Shown piece after piece: positions 33,958-42,786 of a DNA stretch of 64,000 nt. Origin of the DNA: an uncultured Alphaproteobacteria bacterium (GTDB taxonomy: Bacteria > Pseudomonadota > Alphaproteobacteria > RF32 > CAG-239); contig CALXTW010000004.1 of NCBI GenBank assembly GCA_944391515.1, positions 1 to 64,000 on the forward strand, in the 5' to 3' direction. The notes beneath the pieces were generated by a model. The model ran no database searches. It worked only from the letters and a program-made list of their open reading frames with translations, and was not told the origin of the DNA. A program made the position numbers and the translations under genes. Within the stretch, counting starts at the first letter, position 1, and every line of letters begins with the position of its first letter.

Positions 33958-35216
33958 TAGTATTGACTATTCGCTAACAAGAGTGAGTTATCGTTCTTTA
34001 TAGCGACTACGATACACGATTTATTTTTGCGTTTCAAGTTCTGGCAGGCTTTATCCGCAGTTGATTTTTCCATACCGACAATCTTTGAGCGATAAATGAT
34101 TGCAGAACCATTTGCAACAGGCTCAATATCTATTGGATTGGAAGCTAATTTTTTCGCTTCGGATTTAATTTTCAGAGCGTAACTTCTGGCTTTGGAATAG
34201 TTTGAAAAAGCACCGATTTGAATTCCCCATTGTGCTTTATCATCTTGAGTATTCTCTTCTTTGGAAGGGGAGGTTTCCCAATCGGTTTTTTTGTTGGTTG
34301 GTGTAATTGCGGCGGTTTGAGTGGTGGTTTCTTCTTTAATGACCTTATTGCTCTCTAAGTTAGCATACATATTGGAATCTTTGAAGCGGTCATTTAAGGC
34401 TAATCTTTTTAGACCTTTATCCATCATTTTGGCAACATGGCGATCACGAGCTTTAGCCGTATTGTGTCCCATGGTAACTGCTATGACGCGGTGTCCGTTA
34501 CGCTGAGCTGAGGTAATAATGTTAAAGCCAGCGGCGTTGGTAAAGCCGGTTTTCATACCATCGGCACCTTCGAAGGTTTTTAAGATATTATTGTGAGTGT
34601 AGATGGTTTTGCCTTCATAGGTAAATTTTTTCAATGAAAACAGTTTGTAGTATTGCGGAAAGTGGTGATACATTGCGGCACCAAGCAAAGCCATGTCGCG
34701 TGCCGTGGTTTTTTGAGCTTTGTTAGGCAATCCGTTGGCGTTACGGAAAGTGGTGTTTTTCATTCCTAATTCTTTGGCAACTTGCGTCATTGTTTGGGCA
34801 AAGTTCTTTTCGCTATAACCAAGGTTTTCTGCTAAAACGGTGGCACAATCATTGGCGGATTTAACAATTAAAGCTTCAATACAAGTTTTTACTTTGACCG
34901 TTTCTCCCGGGCGAAGACCTAATCTGGATGGAGCCATGTTGGCTGCGTGACGACTTACTTTTAAGTCATCGTCTAATTTAATAATTCCTTTATTGAGAGC
35001 GTCAAAAGTTATGTATAAGGTCATAACTTTGGTAAGAGAAGCAGGATAACGTAATTCGTCGGCGTTGGAAGATGATAAAATATCGCCGCTTTCGGCATCA
35101 ATGATGATGGATGATGTTGATGCGGTTGCCGGTTTTGTGGTCAATAAAACAAGCCCTAAGCCACAGAGAGCATATAGAGCTTTGTGTACAAATGCTAATT
35201 TGTTAAACGTAATCAT
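33957..35216 (-). CDS. D-alanyl-D-alanine carboxypeptidase with SPOR domain
   Basis: A 419-residue penicillin-binding protein of the S11 (DacA/DacF) family. It has a signal peptide (cleavage near ATA-S, about 32) and the three active-site motifs: SLTK (about 60), SAN in VKSANDCATVLAE, and KTG in DGMKTGFTN. The C-terminus (about 335-410) is a SPOR peptidoglycan-binding domain, WGIQIGAFSNYSKARSYA. It trims the terminal D-Ala of stem peptides; SPOR would bring it to septal glycan, matching its co-transcription with mipZ. Confidence 0.92.
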   Translation of the reverse strand: MITFNKLAFVHKALYALCGLGLVLLTTKPATASTSSIIIDAESGDILSSSNADELRYPASLTKVMTLYITFDALNKGIIKLDDDLKVSRHAANMAPSRLGLRPGETVKVKTCIEALIVKSANDCATVLAENLGYSEKNFAQTMTQVAKELGMKNTTFRNANGLPNKAQKTTARDMALLGAAMYHHFPQYYKLFSLKKFTYEGKTIYTHNNILKTFEGADGMKTGFTNAAGFNIITSAQRNGHRVIAVTMGHNTAKARDRHVAKMMDKGLKRLALNDRFKDSNMYANLESNKVIKEETTTQTAAITPTNKKTDWETSPSKEENTQDDKAQWGIQIGAFSNYSKARSYALKIKSEAKKLASNPIDIEPVANGSAIIYRSKIVGMEKSTADKACQNLKRKNKSCIVVAIKNDNSLLLANSQY

Positions 35217-35380
35217 TCTTCTTTACTTTTTCTCTGAAATTTTCTTGCTATTAGTATTAGCGTTAAAATGCAAATAAATTATTAATTTCAGATGCGTGAT
35301 AAATTTTTTTTATAAATAATCTTTTGATGTTATTTTTAGCTTGACTTTATTTATTATTGTTTGTAAAACTCAATGGCAAT

Positions 35381-35457
35381 GGCGAACGTAGCTCAGTTGG
35401 TAGAGCCCCGGTTTGTGGTACCGGTTGTCGTCGGTTCGAGCCCGATCGTTCGCCCCA
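35381..35457 (+). tRNA. tRNA-His (GTG)
   Basis: Acceptor GCGAACG/CGTTCGC with the extra 5' G opposite C73 that is specific to tRNA-His, anticodon loop TTGTGGT (GTG) and encoded CCA. It is followed by a terminator and then by the IS200 element. Confidence 0.95.
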
Positions 35458-35463
35458 TTTAAG

Positions 35464-35488
35464 AATCTCCCGTGAGGGAGATTTTTTG
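35464..35488 (+). terminator. Terminator of tRNA-His
   Basis: AATCTCCC and GGGAGATT form an 8-bp stem followed by T6. The IS200 element begins within 10 bp of its end. Confidence 0.8.
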
Positions 35489-35494
35489 TTTTAA

Positions 35495-36050
35495 TGCCTT
35501 ACAGACTACCCCCATTTTAATGGGGGTTGAATGCTCACGACGACGATGCTATAAGAAGGTATGGAAGTCGTACAAAGTCAACATAGTGTTTATCGTTTAA
35601 GTTACCACATAGTTTGGGTGTGTAAGTATCGTCGTCGTGTCCTAAAGCCTGGCGTCGTAGATTATATAAAGAAATTATTACCCAAGCTACTAAGAAGTAT
35701 TCCTGGATGTGAGATAGAGAAGATTGGCTTTGATAAAGACCATATTCATTTTGTGATGACAATTCCACCAAGATATGCAATAGCCGATGTAATGGCTAAA
35801 TTGAAAAGCCAATCTTCCTCGCAAATAAGAGCCAAGTTTACTTGGCTCAGCAAAGTATATTTTAAGGAAAATGTATTTTGGTCACGGGGATACTTCGTCA
35901 GTAGCGTTGGCTTAGATGAAGATAAAATTAAACATTATGTAGAATTTCAAGGACGACAGGATTTAGGTCAGCTCCGTTTGGAGCTGTAAGGAAAAGGCAC
36001 CCGAAGGTGCCTTTTCTATAGAACCCCAAGTTTACTGGGGGATATCTATT
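35495..36050 (+). mobile_element. IS200-type insertion sequence
   Basis: A complete IS200/IS605-family element without tnpB, about 556 bp. The left end has GCCTTACAGA and the palindrome ACCCCCATTTTAATGGGGGT (35508-35527). The right end has TATAGAACCCC and the palindrome at 36024-36040 followed by GATATCTAT. There are no terminal inverted repeats or target duplication, as expected. The same ends bound the element at 7584-7722. An internal terminator hairpin (AAAGGCACC/GGTGCCTTT, 35993-36014) follows the transposase. Confidence 0.88.
35561..35989 (+). CDS. tnpA: IS200 transposase TnpA (Y1 HUH)
   Basis: A 142-residue single-strand transposase. The HUH metal-binding motif is seen in GFDKDHIHFVMTIPP (HIH about 67-69) and the catalytic tyrosine in IKHYVEFQ (about 127). 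Length and start (HSVYRLSYHIVWVCKYRR) are standard, so it is probably active. It recognises the hairpins at the element ends and could also move the 7584-7722 derivative. AAGG lies close to the ATG. Confidence 0.95.
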   Translation: MEVVQSQHSVYRLSYHIVWVCKYRRRVLKPGVVDYIKKLLPKLLRSIPGCEIEKIGFDKDHIHFVMTIPPRYAIADVMAKLKSQSSSQIRAKFTWLSKVYFKENVFWSRGYFVSSVGLDEDKIKHYVEFQGRQDLGQLRLEL

Positions 36051-36109
36051 TAAATTTTAATGTTTTTGTAATTGCATCGGGCTCGAACCCAAGGGTTCGT
36101 CTGGCTTAT

Positions 36110-36526
36110 TTAAGATTTTATGGCTTCCATAAGGTAGTTTAAGATTTTTTCAAAACTATCGGCCTCATATCTTGAACGCAGATTGATTCTGTCGGCCAGA
36201 GCATAGTAGTTGCCTCGTTTATCGTAATAAATCAGACTCTCGTTCCAATTGCCGATGATGACTTTATCTTTGAAAAAACGATAGTTGATGAAATTTTTGT
36301 TGATGTCTTGAATGGAAGGAAATTTGTAATTCTTTGTTTCTCGATAATGAGCGCAACTTCCATATAAATCTAGTCCATTGCAACTTAGCCCGTTGGTGTT
36401 TAGAAGAAATGTTTGATATTCTTCCGGTAGAGCGCAAAATTTTTGTATGAGAAGCCAGTTATTGGTCTCTTCAATTTCTTTTATTAGGGTTGGGGGAAAA
36501 TAAATTATCGGTAATTTTTCAGTCAT
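36110..36526 (-). CDS. SUKH (SMI1/KNR4)-like protein, candidate immunity protein
   Basis: A 138-residue protein with the SUKH/YrhA layout: an N-terminal helix followed by LPEEYQTFLLNTNGLSCNG (about 33-51, the diagnostic LPxxYxxFLxxxNG region), a strand with LDLYG, then acidic and aromatic strands and a final helix. SUKH proteins are the commonest immunity proteins of contact-dependent nuclease toxins. The ATG lies inside the last codons of the HNH-like gene (8-bp overlap), the tight coupling expected of toxin and immunity genes. The pairing is inferred. Confidence 0.6.
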   Translation of the reverse strand: MTEKLPIIYFPPTLIKEIEETNNWLLIQKFCALPEEYQTFLLNTNGLSCNGLDLYGSCAHYRETKNYKFPSIQDINKNFINYRFFKDKVIIGNWNESLIYYDKRGNYYALADRINLRSRYEADSFEKILNYLMEAIKS

Positions 36527-37118
36527 GGCAGATTTTTCCCTCAGAAATTGGCAGTAATAACATTTTTTGTTGGCGCAAAAAGTTGGAATTTAACTGAATG
36601 TCTATGATTTTGTGTAAATTTTCGTGTGTGGGGTGGGCACGCATTAAGCATAAGTTATTTAATTCAGCCTTACCTCCAAAGTCAAACGGAATTTTAATAT
36701 GAACATTAAAGTTTTCGGGGGTAATTCCTTGTTTTAGCAGATTTATATCTTGAAAGTTCAGACCTATTGTTTTGAGAGCGTATTCATCTGTATAGGCGAG
36801 CCTTTTCAGAAAGATGTTTCTTAATTTCCATGTTTCTTGATAAAGAGAGGTTTGTTTTTCCCAAGTGAGGGGGAGATAGGCGTGTTTTTCCAAATGAAAG
36901 GTGGTTAGGTGTAGTTCTTTTAATTTTCTTTCAAGTTTGTGCTCCATCTCCGCAATGTCTTGCAGATGCTGCTTGTTAAGCGCATTTTGAAAGGGTTGGG
37001 CTGACGGCGGAATGCCTTTGGTGAGCAAATCGTCATAGGCTGAGAGCAGGGAGGAGTCATCATCATTATAAGGAAGTATTAAGCTATTTTGATGTTTTTG
37101 ATTTGACCACTCCCACAT
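36519..37118 (-). CDS. Small HNH-like protein, candidate nuclease toxin/effector
   Basis: A 199-residue protein. Residues 1-130 are helical and unrecognised. Residues 139-170 fit an HNH/WHH-type nuclease core: VHIKIPFDFGG (His140), ELNNL (Asn155), RAHPTHENLH (His162, His165, His169), i.e. H-x14-N-x6-H-x6-H. It starts 26 bp after the coupling-protein gene with GAGG before the ATG and overlaps a SUKH-like gene at its 3' end. Order and overlap suggest a nuclease with its immunity protein, possibly passed through the type IV machinery. A nuclease role is not proven; the fold call rests on the motif alone. Confidence 0.5.
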   Translation of the reverse strand: MWEWSNQKHQNSLILPYNDDDSSLLSAYDDLLTKGIPPSAQPFQNALNKQHLQDIAEMEHKLERKLKELHLTTFHLEKHAYLPLTWEKQTSLYQETWKLRNIFLKRLAYTDEYALKTIGLNFQDINLLKQGITPENFNVHIKIPFDFGGKAELNNLCLMRAHPTHENLHKIIDIQLNSNFLRQQKMLLLPISEGKICHD

Positions 37119-37144
37119 CTCTTACCTCATTTCATCTGCCTCTT

Positions 37145-39379
37145 TTAATTTGGGTTTGTGTTGATGTCTTCTTCATTATAGTCGTCATCATCAAAGTCTT
37201 CGTCATCATAATCTTCATTTGGATCATATTCAATACCCAGTTTGGATAGCATATCTTCATTGATATCTTCACGTTGAGCAACAATCCAATCCGGAACATA
37301 AGGTGATGGCGGAAGTTTTGATAAGGCCAACATTTGCTTATCCAGATAAAAACGAGGGGCATCTGCCATAATCGGGCGATCGATGAAACCTTGCATCAGA
37401 ACTACTTGTTTGAGCATCGGTAAGCTCAGTAATTGCGTTGTACTAATTACAGATGTTCCTTGTAATTGGTAACTTACGTTTTTGCTGAACGGGTTGGAGC
37501 CTTTTTGGAAGCTGATACCTTCGTTCTTTGAGAATGAGGTGGTTTGGACGGTTTTGTTACCAATCATTTTGGAGAAACGTTGGGCGGTTTGCTCGTTGTT
37601 TTGAGATAAAATAACTTTGCAAGCCGTGGTAGAAATAACCGTTTCCAAGTCATCTTTACCGTATTTACCTGAAATTTGTCCTAAGTCTTGTCCAATCAGC
37701 AAGTATGATACTTTTTGACCACGTCCGACCGCCGGACCATCAATAATGGCTTTTAATTTAGGCATTTGCGGAAACTCGTCCAATACAAATAAGGTCGGGA
37801 ATGGTCCCATTTGACCATCGGTTTTGTTTTGGAATTTTGGTGGGTTAGCAATTAGGTAAGAGGACATTAATTCAATAAATGTTCCTGAAATAACACCCAA
37901 AGCTCTCGCATCAACTTGGTTAACTGACAGATAAACCGAAATTGGTTTCCACTCACCGGTAACAGGGTCCTTCATACCGCGCAAATCCTTAAAGTGTAAG
38001 TCAGAAAAGCTGGTACGCGATACAACGGCGGAGTTTTTGAAAATACCAATACCTGAGAAACCGGTGGACAATACGGAACCACGCTCTTTATCTGGCATTG
38101 AGCTTAATTGGCTAAGTTCTACAATACAACGTGGAGAATAGCCGTATTTTCTGGCTTCTTCTATGGCTTCTTCCAACATATCACGCATTGGGTCTGCCAT
38201 GGCCGCCATTTGGTCACCTTCATCAAGACGGCGCTTGATTTCTTGGGATTGTTTAATTTGTGACTCGGTAATCCACTCCAAAATCATTGCTAGGCAAGAT
38301 TCGTGGCCAATCCATTTTTCGGGCAATAATGACCAAGTACCTATAGGGAGGTAGTTATCAATCGTTAAAGTCCCACTGTGGAGGTTTTGAATGGCTTTAG
38401 CGGCCATTGGATCTCGCATTTCCAAATAGTAGCCTTCCAGAACTCTTTTATCTTCTTCGTCGAGTTTACCTTCATAAACACGGCCGATAAAGTAGTCGTT
38501 GGCGCGAGCTCGCTCACATTTGGAGGCAATAAAGTGTATGAAGCCGGTTAGTGCGGCACGACCTGTTTTTGACCAGTGCGGGTCTGCGCCACCTTTTGGA
38601 TCTTCAACCAAGATATTACACATTGAGTCCACGTACATATCGCGGTCAGGACCAGGGGCTGGCAAAGCATTCGGCGACAAAGGATTCCAGCTCGGGTAAT
38701 AAATACCTTCTGCAGGATTATCTTCGGCACCCCAGTTAATGACAAATACCGGTCCATCTTTGGCTCTGGCACCCGTGGTAGTGAAGCACAACTCAGGTTT
38801 TGGGTCGTTTACCACAATGCTCATACCATGTGAGTGGAAAATTGTCGGAATAACTACTCCGGCAGTTTTACCGGTACCCGGAGGTGCGCAGCACAAGGTT
38901 GAAAGGGTTTCTTTTAACATTAGCAGATGCCCTTTGTATTTGCCGACAACCATGCAGAAACCATCAAGTAAGCCCATCTTTTTAATGTCTTTTAACTCGG
39001 CAATGCGGGCAGAACCGTGAATATTGGATTGAAAACGGTAAGGGTTGCTTACTGTGCCGATAACAATACCAAAAGGTAAAGAAATAAAAGGGAGAATCGG
39101 AAGCCATAGCCCAACAGAAAATGGACCATGGTAATTGGATATTTGCTTGAGCCAATTCCAATATCTGGAAAATAGGTAATCAGGTGAGTTGAATATGGTT
39201 TGTAAAAATTTTCCGACTTCACTTAAGGTATCTTTGGATACGCCGCTACCAATTAGATAGCCCAGCGGCATAGAGATAATAGCCAAAGCTGCAGTAACCA
39301 GAAATGTTATGATGAAGGTTATCAATACCCAACGGACCGCGTTATTGTACTCTTCCCATTCTTCGCCTTGTTTTTCCAT
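37145..39379 (-). CDS. Type IV coupling protein (VirD4/TraG family)
   Basis: A 744-residue ATPase with two N-terminal membrane helices (about 16-44 and 86-110), the VirD4 signature NIHGSARIAELKDI (119-132), Walker A APPGTGKT (165-172) and Walker B in TLFVLDEFPQMPKLKAI (about 525). Coupling proteins bring substrates, DNA-protein complexes or effectors, to a type IV secretion channel. The last 30 residues are extremely acidic (Asp/Glu/Tyr). No relaxase or VirB genes are nearby. It sits in the middle of a minus-strand block of accessory genes and is followed by the HNH-like/SUKH pair. Confidence 0.9.
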   Translation of the reverse strand: MEKQGEEWEEYNNAVRWVLITFIITFLVTAALAIISMPLGYLIGSGVSKDTLSEVGKFLQTIFNSPDYLFSRYWNWLKQISNYHGPFSVGLWLPILPFISLPFGIVIGTVSNPYRFQSNIHGSARIAELKDIKKMGLLDGFCMVVGKYKGHLLMLKETLSTLCCAPPGTGKTAGVVIPTIFHSHGMSIVVNDPKPELCFTTTGARAKDGPVFVINWGAEDNPAEGIYYPSWNPLSPNALPAPGPDRDMYVDSMCNILVEDPKGGADPHWSKTGRAALTGFIHFIASKCERARANDYFIGRVYEGKLDEEDKRVLEGYYLEMRDPMAAKAIQNLHSGTLTIDNYLPIGTWSLLPEKWIGHESCLAMILEWITESQIKQSQEIKRRLDEGDQMAAMADPMRDMLEEAIEEARKYGYSPRCIVELSQLSSMPDKERGSVLSTGFSGIGIFKNSAVVSRTSFSDLHFKDLRGMKDPVTGEWKPISVYLSVNQVDARALGVISGTFIELMSSYLIANPPKFQNKTDGQMGPFPTLFVLDEFPQMPKLKAIIDGPAVGRGQKVSYLLIGQDLGQISGKYGKDDLETVISTTACKVILSQNNEQTAQRFSKMIGNKTVQTTSFSKNEGISFQKGSNPFSKNVSYQLQGTSVISTTQLLSLPMLKQVVLMQGFIDRPIMADAPRFYLDKQMLALSKLPPSPYVPDWIVAQREDINEDMLSKLGIEYDPNEDYDDEDFDDDDYNEEDINTNPN

Positions 39380-39402
39380 CTTCTTACTCTTTTAGGTTAT
39401 TT

Positions 39403-40713
39403 TTACTTTATATTACGAATTAATTTTTTGAGCTTTTCAAATTTATCGTTATCTATGTGATTTTCAGCTTCTTCCAAAGTTTTGGCAAAAAGTTTAATTT
39501 CTTTTGGTGTTCCTCTGTCAATGCGGGTTACATTAACTTTTATATCATCCCAGATTTCAAACATATCTTCGGCATTGATAATGTTTCCGAGTTGAATAAT
39601 TACGTAAGGGGTAATGCTGAAACTTAAATCTGCTTCTTTTAGTTTTTCTTCTAATGCTTTACAAGATAACGATATTTTTCTGACAGGGGAGATTCTGTGG
39701 CTGCTTTCCGAAAACCAGAGGGGCTCTTCGTCGTTAAATCTTTCTTCATCGGCTAACCAATCTCCGGGCTCTTTATCAAGCAGGCAAACACAAATTTTCT
39801 TGTCGGCAACACCGATAAAATCTATTAAATTATTGGCAAGGGTTGCACCGGTAATGATTTCATAGCCCTTTTGTTTGAGGACATCCATAATAGAACCACC
39901 ACGCTGAACTTGATTTTCTCCGCGATTATTAGCTTGAGGTTTACGTCCCTCTTTAGGGCTTTTGTTAAAGTCTTTCTTTTCTCTCGTATCTCTAAAATCT
40001 CGATTTTCTTTGTTTTTTTCTTTTTCTCGGGGAGCTCTCTTCTCCTCGGGCTTAGGACTTTCTTCTTTTTGAGGAGCAGGTTGAGTATCAAATGCGTCAA
40101 AATTAAAGTCGAAATCGTCGCTTTCGCCATCATCAAATTGGAATAATGAATGATCAAATGTTTTGGGTTCACTCGGAGGAGGAGAACTCAGAGCAGCTAA
40201 AGATGGAGGCGTGATCTTGGGGGCACTATGTGCTTTGGTAACTTGGTTGCTCAACGTTGTTGGGCGAGGTAGTGTATCTTCAACGCGGTCATCAATCGGA
40301 GCTCGGATACTGCGCGGTCTTATTTCTTTGTAAGATCTTTTCTTTTTGATAGGTTGGTTATGTTTTTTGGTGGTTATGACTGTTACTTGTTTGTAGAACA
40401 GTTTACGAAAGAGTTTTATCGGGTAAATAAGCAGTTTAACCAACAATTTATCCCAGGCTATTAGGCTTAAAGCGGCCCAGCCTGTTAACCACAAAGGAAT
40501 AAATGTTAAAATGATTAAGATAAATGCCCATTCTTTTGGAGCTTGTATGGTCCAACCTTGATACCAGAGATTGTATAGATGCTCCCAATGTTGGGAACGG
40601 AAAATGTCAAAACGCCAGTTGGTGAGCATAATAACCCTTATCCCTTCCAGAAAAAATATGCTCCAGAAGATGCCTACAAATATAATGCGGACTGTTATTA
40701 AAAAGGGTTTCAA
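39403..40713 (-). CDS. Membrane protein with disordered linker and C-terminal domain
   Basis: A 436-residue protein starting at TTG with GGGAG upstream. Residues 1-110 hold two or three membrane helices. Residues about 125-290 are charged and low-complexity (Arg/Lys/Glu/Pro). Residues about 290-436 form a globular domain (VLKQKGYEIITGATLANNL, IGVADKKICVCLLD) that vaguely recalls restriction-endonuclease-like folds, but I cannot assign it. The N-terminal part is clearly related to the next upstream gene (shared WExxxxxWxQG, IPxWxxGW). It lies 23 bp from the coupling-protein gene. Confidence 0.6.
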   Translation of the reverse strand: MKPFLITVRIIFVGIFWSIFFLEGIRVIMLTNWRFDIFRSQHWEHLYNLWYQGWTIQAPKEWAFILIILTFIPLWLTGWAALSLIAWDKLLVKLLIYPIKLFRKLFYKQVTVITTKKHNQPIKKKRSYKEIRPRSIRAPIDDRVEDTLPRPTTLSNQVTKAHSAPKITPPSLAALSSPPPSEPKTFDHSLFQFDDGESDDFDFNFDAFDTQPAPQKEESPKPEEKRAPREKEKNKENRDFRDTREKKDFNKSPKEGRKPQANNRGENQVQRGGSIMDVLKQKGYEIITGATLANNLIDFIGVADKKICVCLLDKEPGDWLADEERFNDEEPLWFSESSHRISPVRKISLSCKALEEKLKEADLSFSITPYVIIQLGNIINAEDMFEIWDDIKVNVTRIDRGTPKEIKLFAKTLEEAENHIDNDKFEKLKKLIRNIK

Positions 40714-40772
40714 AGGTTTTTTTCTCCCATTTATTTTGCGTTAAGTTTATCTCTTATTGGTTAATTCTTTAT

Positions 40773-41270
40773 TTAATTTTTTTTATCAAATTTTTCTTTG
40801 AGTTTTTCTCTTAGTATATCAGAGTTTTTTTCTTGGTGCTCCATATTTGATTTGAAATCTTTTAATTTTGCTTCAATCATTTCTTCAGGATTAATTTTTT
40901 TGCCTGTGCTGCCCATATTTTTGATGACAATACGCGATGTATCTTTGCCATATTTCTTGATTTGTTTTTGATTGTACCAATTGATGGGTGCTAATATGAT
41001 GGCTATGAAATTGCGGTGATAGAAATATCTCCACCCGAAAATCCAGGTCGGAATAAGCAAAATTAAGGTCAAAAAGAGGCCATAGTCTTTGGCTTCTTTA
41101 ATGCTACCGCCTTGATTCCAATAAGCTGAAATAATTTCCCAATCAACAAGTGATAGGTAGTTGAAATTCCAAATCGCGCTTGTAAAAAATAAGCTGACGT
41201 ATAAAAATATATACGTCCAGATGATTCCAACTAAAAGACATTTGCAAAATTTCAGAATTTTTTTGAGCAT
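40773..41270 (-). CDS. Membrane protein paralogous to the N-terminus of 39403-40713
   Basis: A 165-residue protein with two to three membrane helices (about 8-35 and 60-82) and a charged C-terminal coiled-coil tail. VGIIWTYIFLY, WEIISAYWNQGGSI and LIPTWIFGW match VGIFWSIFFLE, WEHLYNLWYQGWTI and FIPLWLTGW of the neighbouring gene, so the two arose by tandem duplication. It starts 2 bp after the stop of the upstream gene. Function unknown; likely part of the coupling-protein complex. Confidence 0.6.
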   Translation of the reverse strand: MLKKILKFCKCLLVGIIWTYIFLYVSLFFTSAIWNFNYLSLVDWEIISAYWNQGGSIKEAKDYGLFLTLILLIPTWIFGWRYFYHRNFIAIILAPINWYNQKQIKKYGKDTSRIVIKNMGSTGKKINPEEMIEAKLKDFKSNMEHQEKNSDILREKLKEKFDKKN

Positions 41271-41272
41271 TG

Positions 41273-42706
41273 TTATTTAGAGGCTCCCCCTTGGTATTGC
41301 CATAAACGTGTGTTCATATTGATTTGGTTTCTTGGATCTCTGTTTTGTTGAGCACGACGTTGTCCTTGAGGATCTAATACAAGACGACCATGAGGGTTGA
41401 TACCTGAACGAATCATTTCTCTGTATCTTTCGTGAAGGTGAGCTCTTCGGCTCTGATTGTTATCATTGCGTGCGGCTTGTATATTTAGCTGGTTTGTGTT
41501 CTTTTTGAGTTTTTCGGTTAAGCCCAGTTCTAAGTTATTGGATACAATCAAATGTTGCAACATGGTTTGAGGTTCACGATGTTGCGGTTTGGTGATTTCT
41601 TCTTCAGGAATACCCAATGTTTCGTTAATTTTACGAAGTGTTTTGTTTTTTTCGCCTTTTTTCCCGGCTTCATCAAATTTTTCTTTTTTATATTGTTTAT
41701 CGGCAAATTTATTGGCTTTTTCAACGTCATCATTTAATTGTTGAATGAGTTTGGCTGGATTTTTACCTTGTCTTTGCCATTCATCCATTTGGGCAGCAAT
41801 TGCTAGGGCATTGCGTCTTTCCATGGCTTCAAAGACATGGGCCGGAACGGAATTTTTGAAAGCGTCTTTGTTGATGCATATGCTTTCAGCCATTTGGGCT
41901 CGAGCAAGTTGACCGGCGATAAAATGTATGGTTTTCATATTTTCTGCCAAGTTGTCTATCATTGCTAGGGCTTCGGTGCAAAATTGCTGACGTTTGCCTT
42001 CCGGCAATTCTTGCATAAGGCGTTTGGTTAATCCCGTGGCTTTCGAAGCATCAATGTTACCGTTTTTAATGTCTTCTAAAACGGCTTTAAGTCCATCTTT
42101 TCCTTTATCTATAGTTGCTTTTTGACCATCATAAAGTTTAACGGCTTTATCATCGACATTGTCGCGAGTGGTGATGGTATTGTATTCGCTGTTTTCTCGT
42201 TTTTTGGCTGCCATTTTAGCTTGTTCACAACGATTTTTGAATGCCGCATAAGATTTGTCAATTTGTTTGTAAGTCTTTTTATAGAGCCAGTTGGCGCCAC
42301 CTAACAGCCATTCATTATACATGTATTGAATGATGTCTTGTTCTTTGAAGAGGTCTTTGGGTTCATCATCTTTTTCTCTGACCTTAGTTCCATCTTCCTG
42401 CGTGATTTCGCCTTCATCGCCTTCTTGTTCTTTAGCTAATTGTTCTCGACATTCTTCTTGTTGTTTGCGTTCCTCAGGAGTTAAAATCCCGCGCTTTTCT
42501 TTAATATTAAGATAGTTTAATTTTTGAGCAACGGTCATTCCTTGGAAGGTTTGGGCTTCCTTTTTGGGGTTTTGTGATAAGGCAATGGTTTTTTGCGGCT
42601 CAGAATTGTTTTGAGACGTTGGCTGAGGTACAGGTTGTGCAACAGGCTGTTGAGTTTGAGTTGCCGATGCTTCATTGACGCTTACTGTTTTGGGGGTATC
42701 TGCCAT
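41273..42706 (-). CDS. Hypothetical cytoplasmic protein of the coupling-protein block
   Basis: A 477-residue soluble protein. The N-terminus (about 1-55) is Gln/Pro/Ser-rich and probably unfolded; the rest is charged and largely helical, including MTVAQKLNYLNIKEKRGIL and a Lys-rich middle. The C-terminus (about 420-477) is basic and Gln/Asn-rich. No family was recognised. I use the ATG at 42706 with AAGGTG upstream rather than the GTG 9 bp earlier. Could be an adaptor or substrate of the coupling protein. Confidence 0.55.
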   Translation of the reverse strand: MADTPKTVSVNEASATQTQQPVAQPVPQPTSQNNSEPQKTIALSQNPKKEAQTFQGMTVAQKLNYLNIKEKRGILTPEERKQQEECREQLAKEQEGDEGEITQEDGTKVREKDDEPKDLFKEQDIIQYMYNEWLLGGANWLYKKTYKQIDKSYAAFKNRCEQAKMAAKKRENSEYNTITTRDNVDDKAVKLYDGQKATIDKGKDGLKAVLEDIKNGNIDASKATGLTKRLMQELPEGKRQQFCTEALAMIDNLAENMKTIHFIAGQLARAQMAESICINKDAFKNSVPAHVFEAMERRNALAIAAQMDEWQRQGKNPAKLIQQLNDDVEKANKFADKQYKKEKFDEAGKKGEKNKTLRKINETLGIPEEEITKPQHREPQTMLQHLIVSNNLELGLTEKLKKNTNQLNIQAARNDNNQSRRAHLHERYREMIRSGINPHGRLVLDPQGQRRAQQNRDPRNQINMNTRLWQYQGGASK

Positions 42707-42786
42707 ATTCTTCACCTTAATATCTTATTTATTACCTTTAGTGTAGCATTAAAAATATTTTTTGTCTATATTTTTGTAAAAAACAT

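Noticed and set aside
37145-39379. Calling the coupling protein DotL and the island Dot/Icm
   Set aside because: HGSAR and motif order fit VirD4/TraG in general, and no DotM, IcmS/W or other Dot/Icm component can be recognised nearby.
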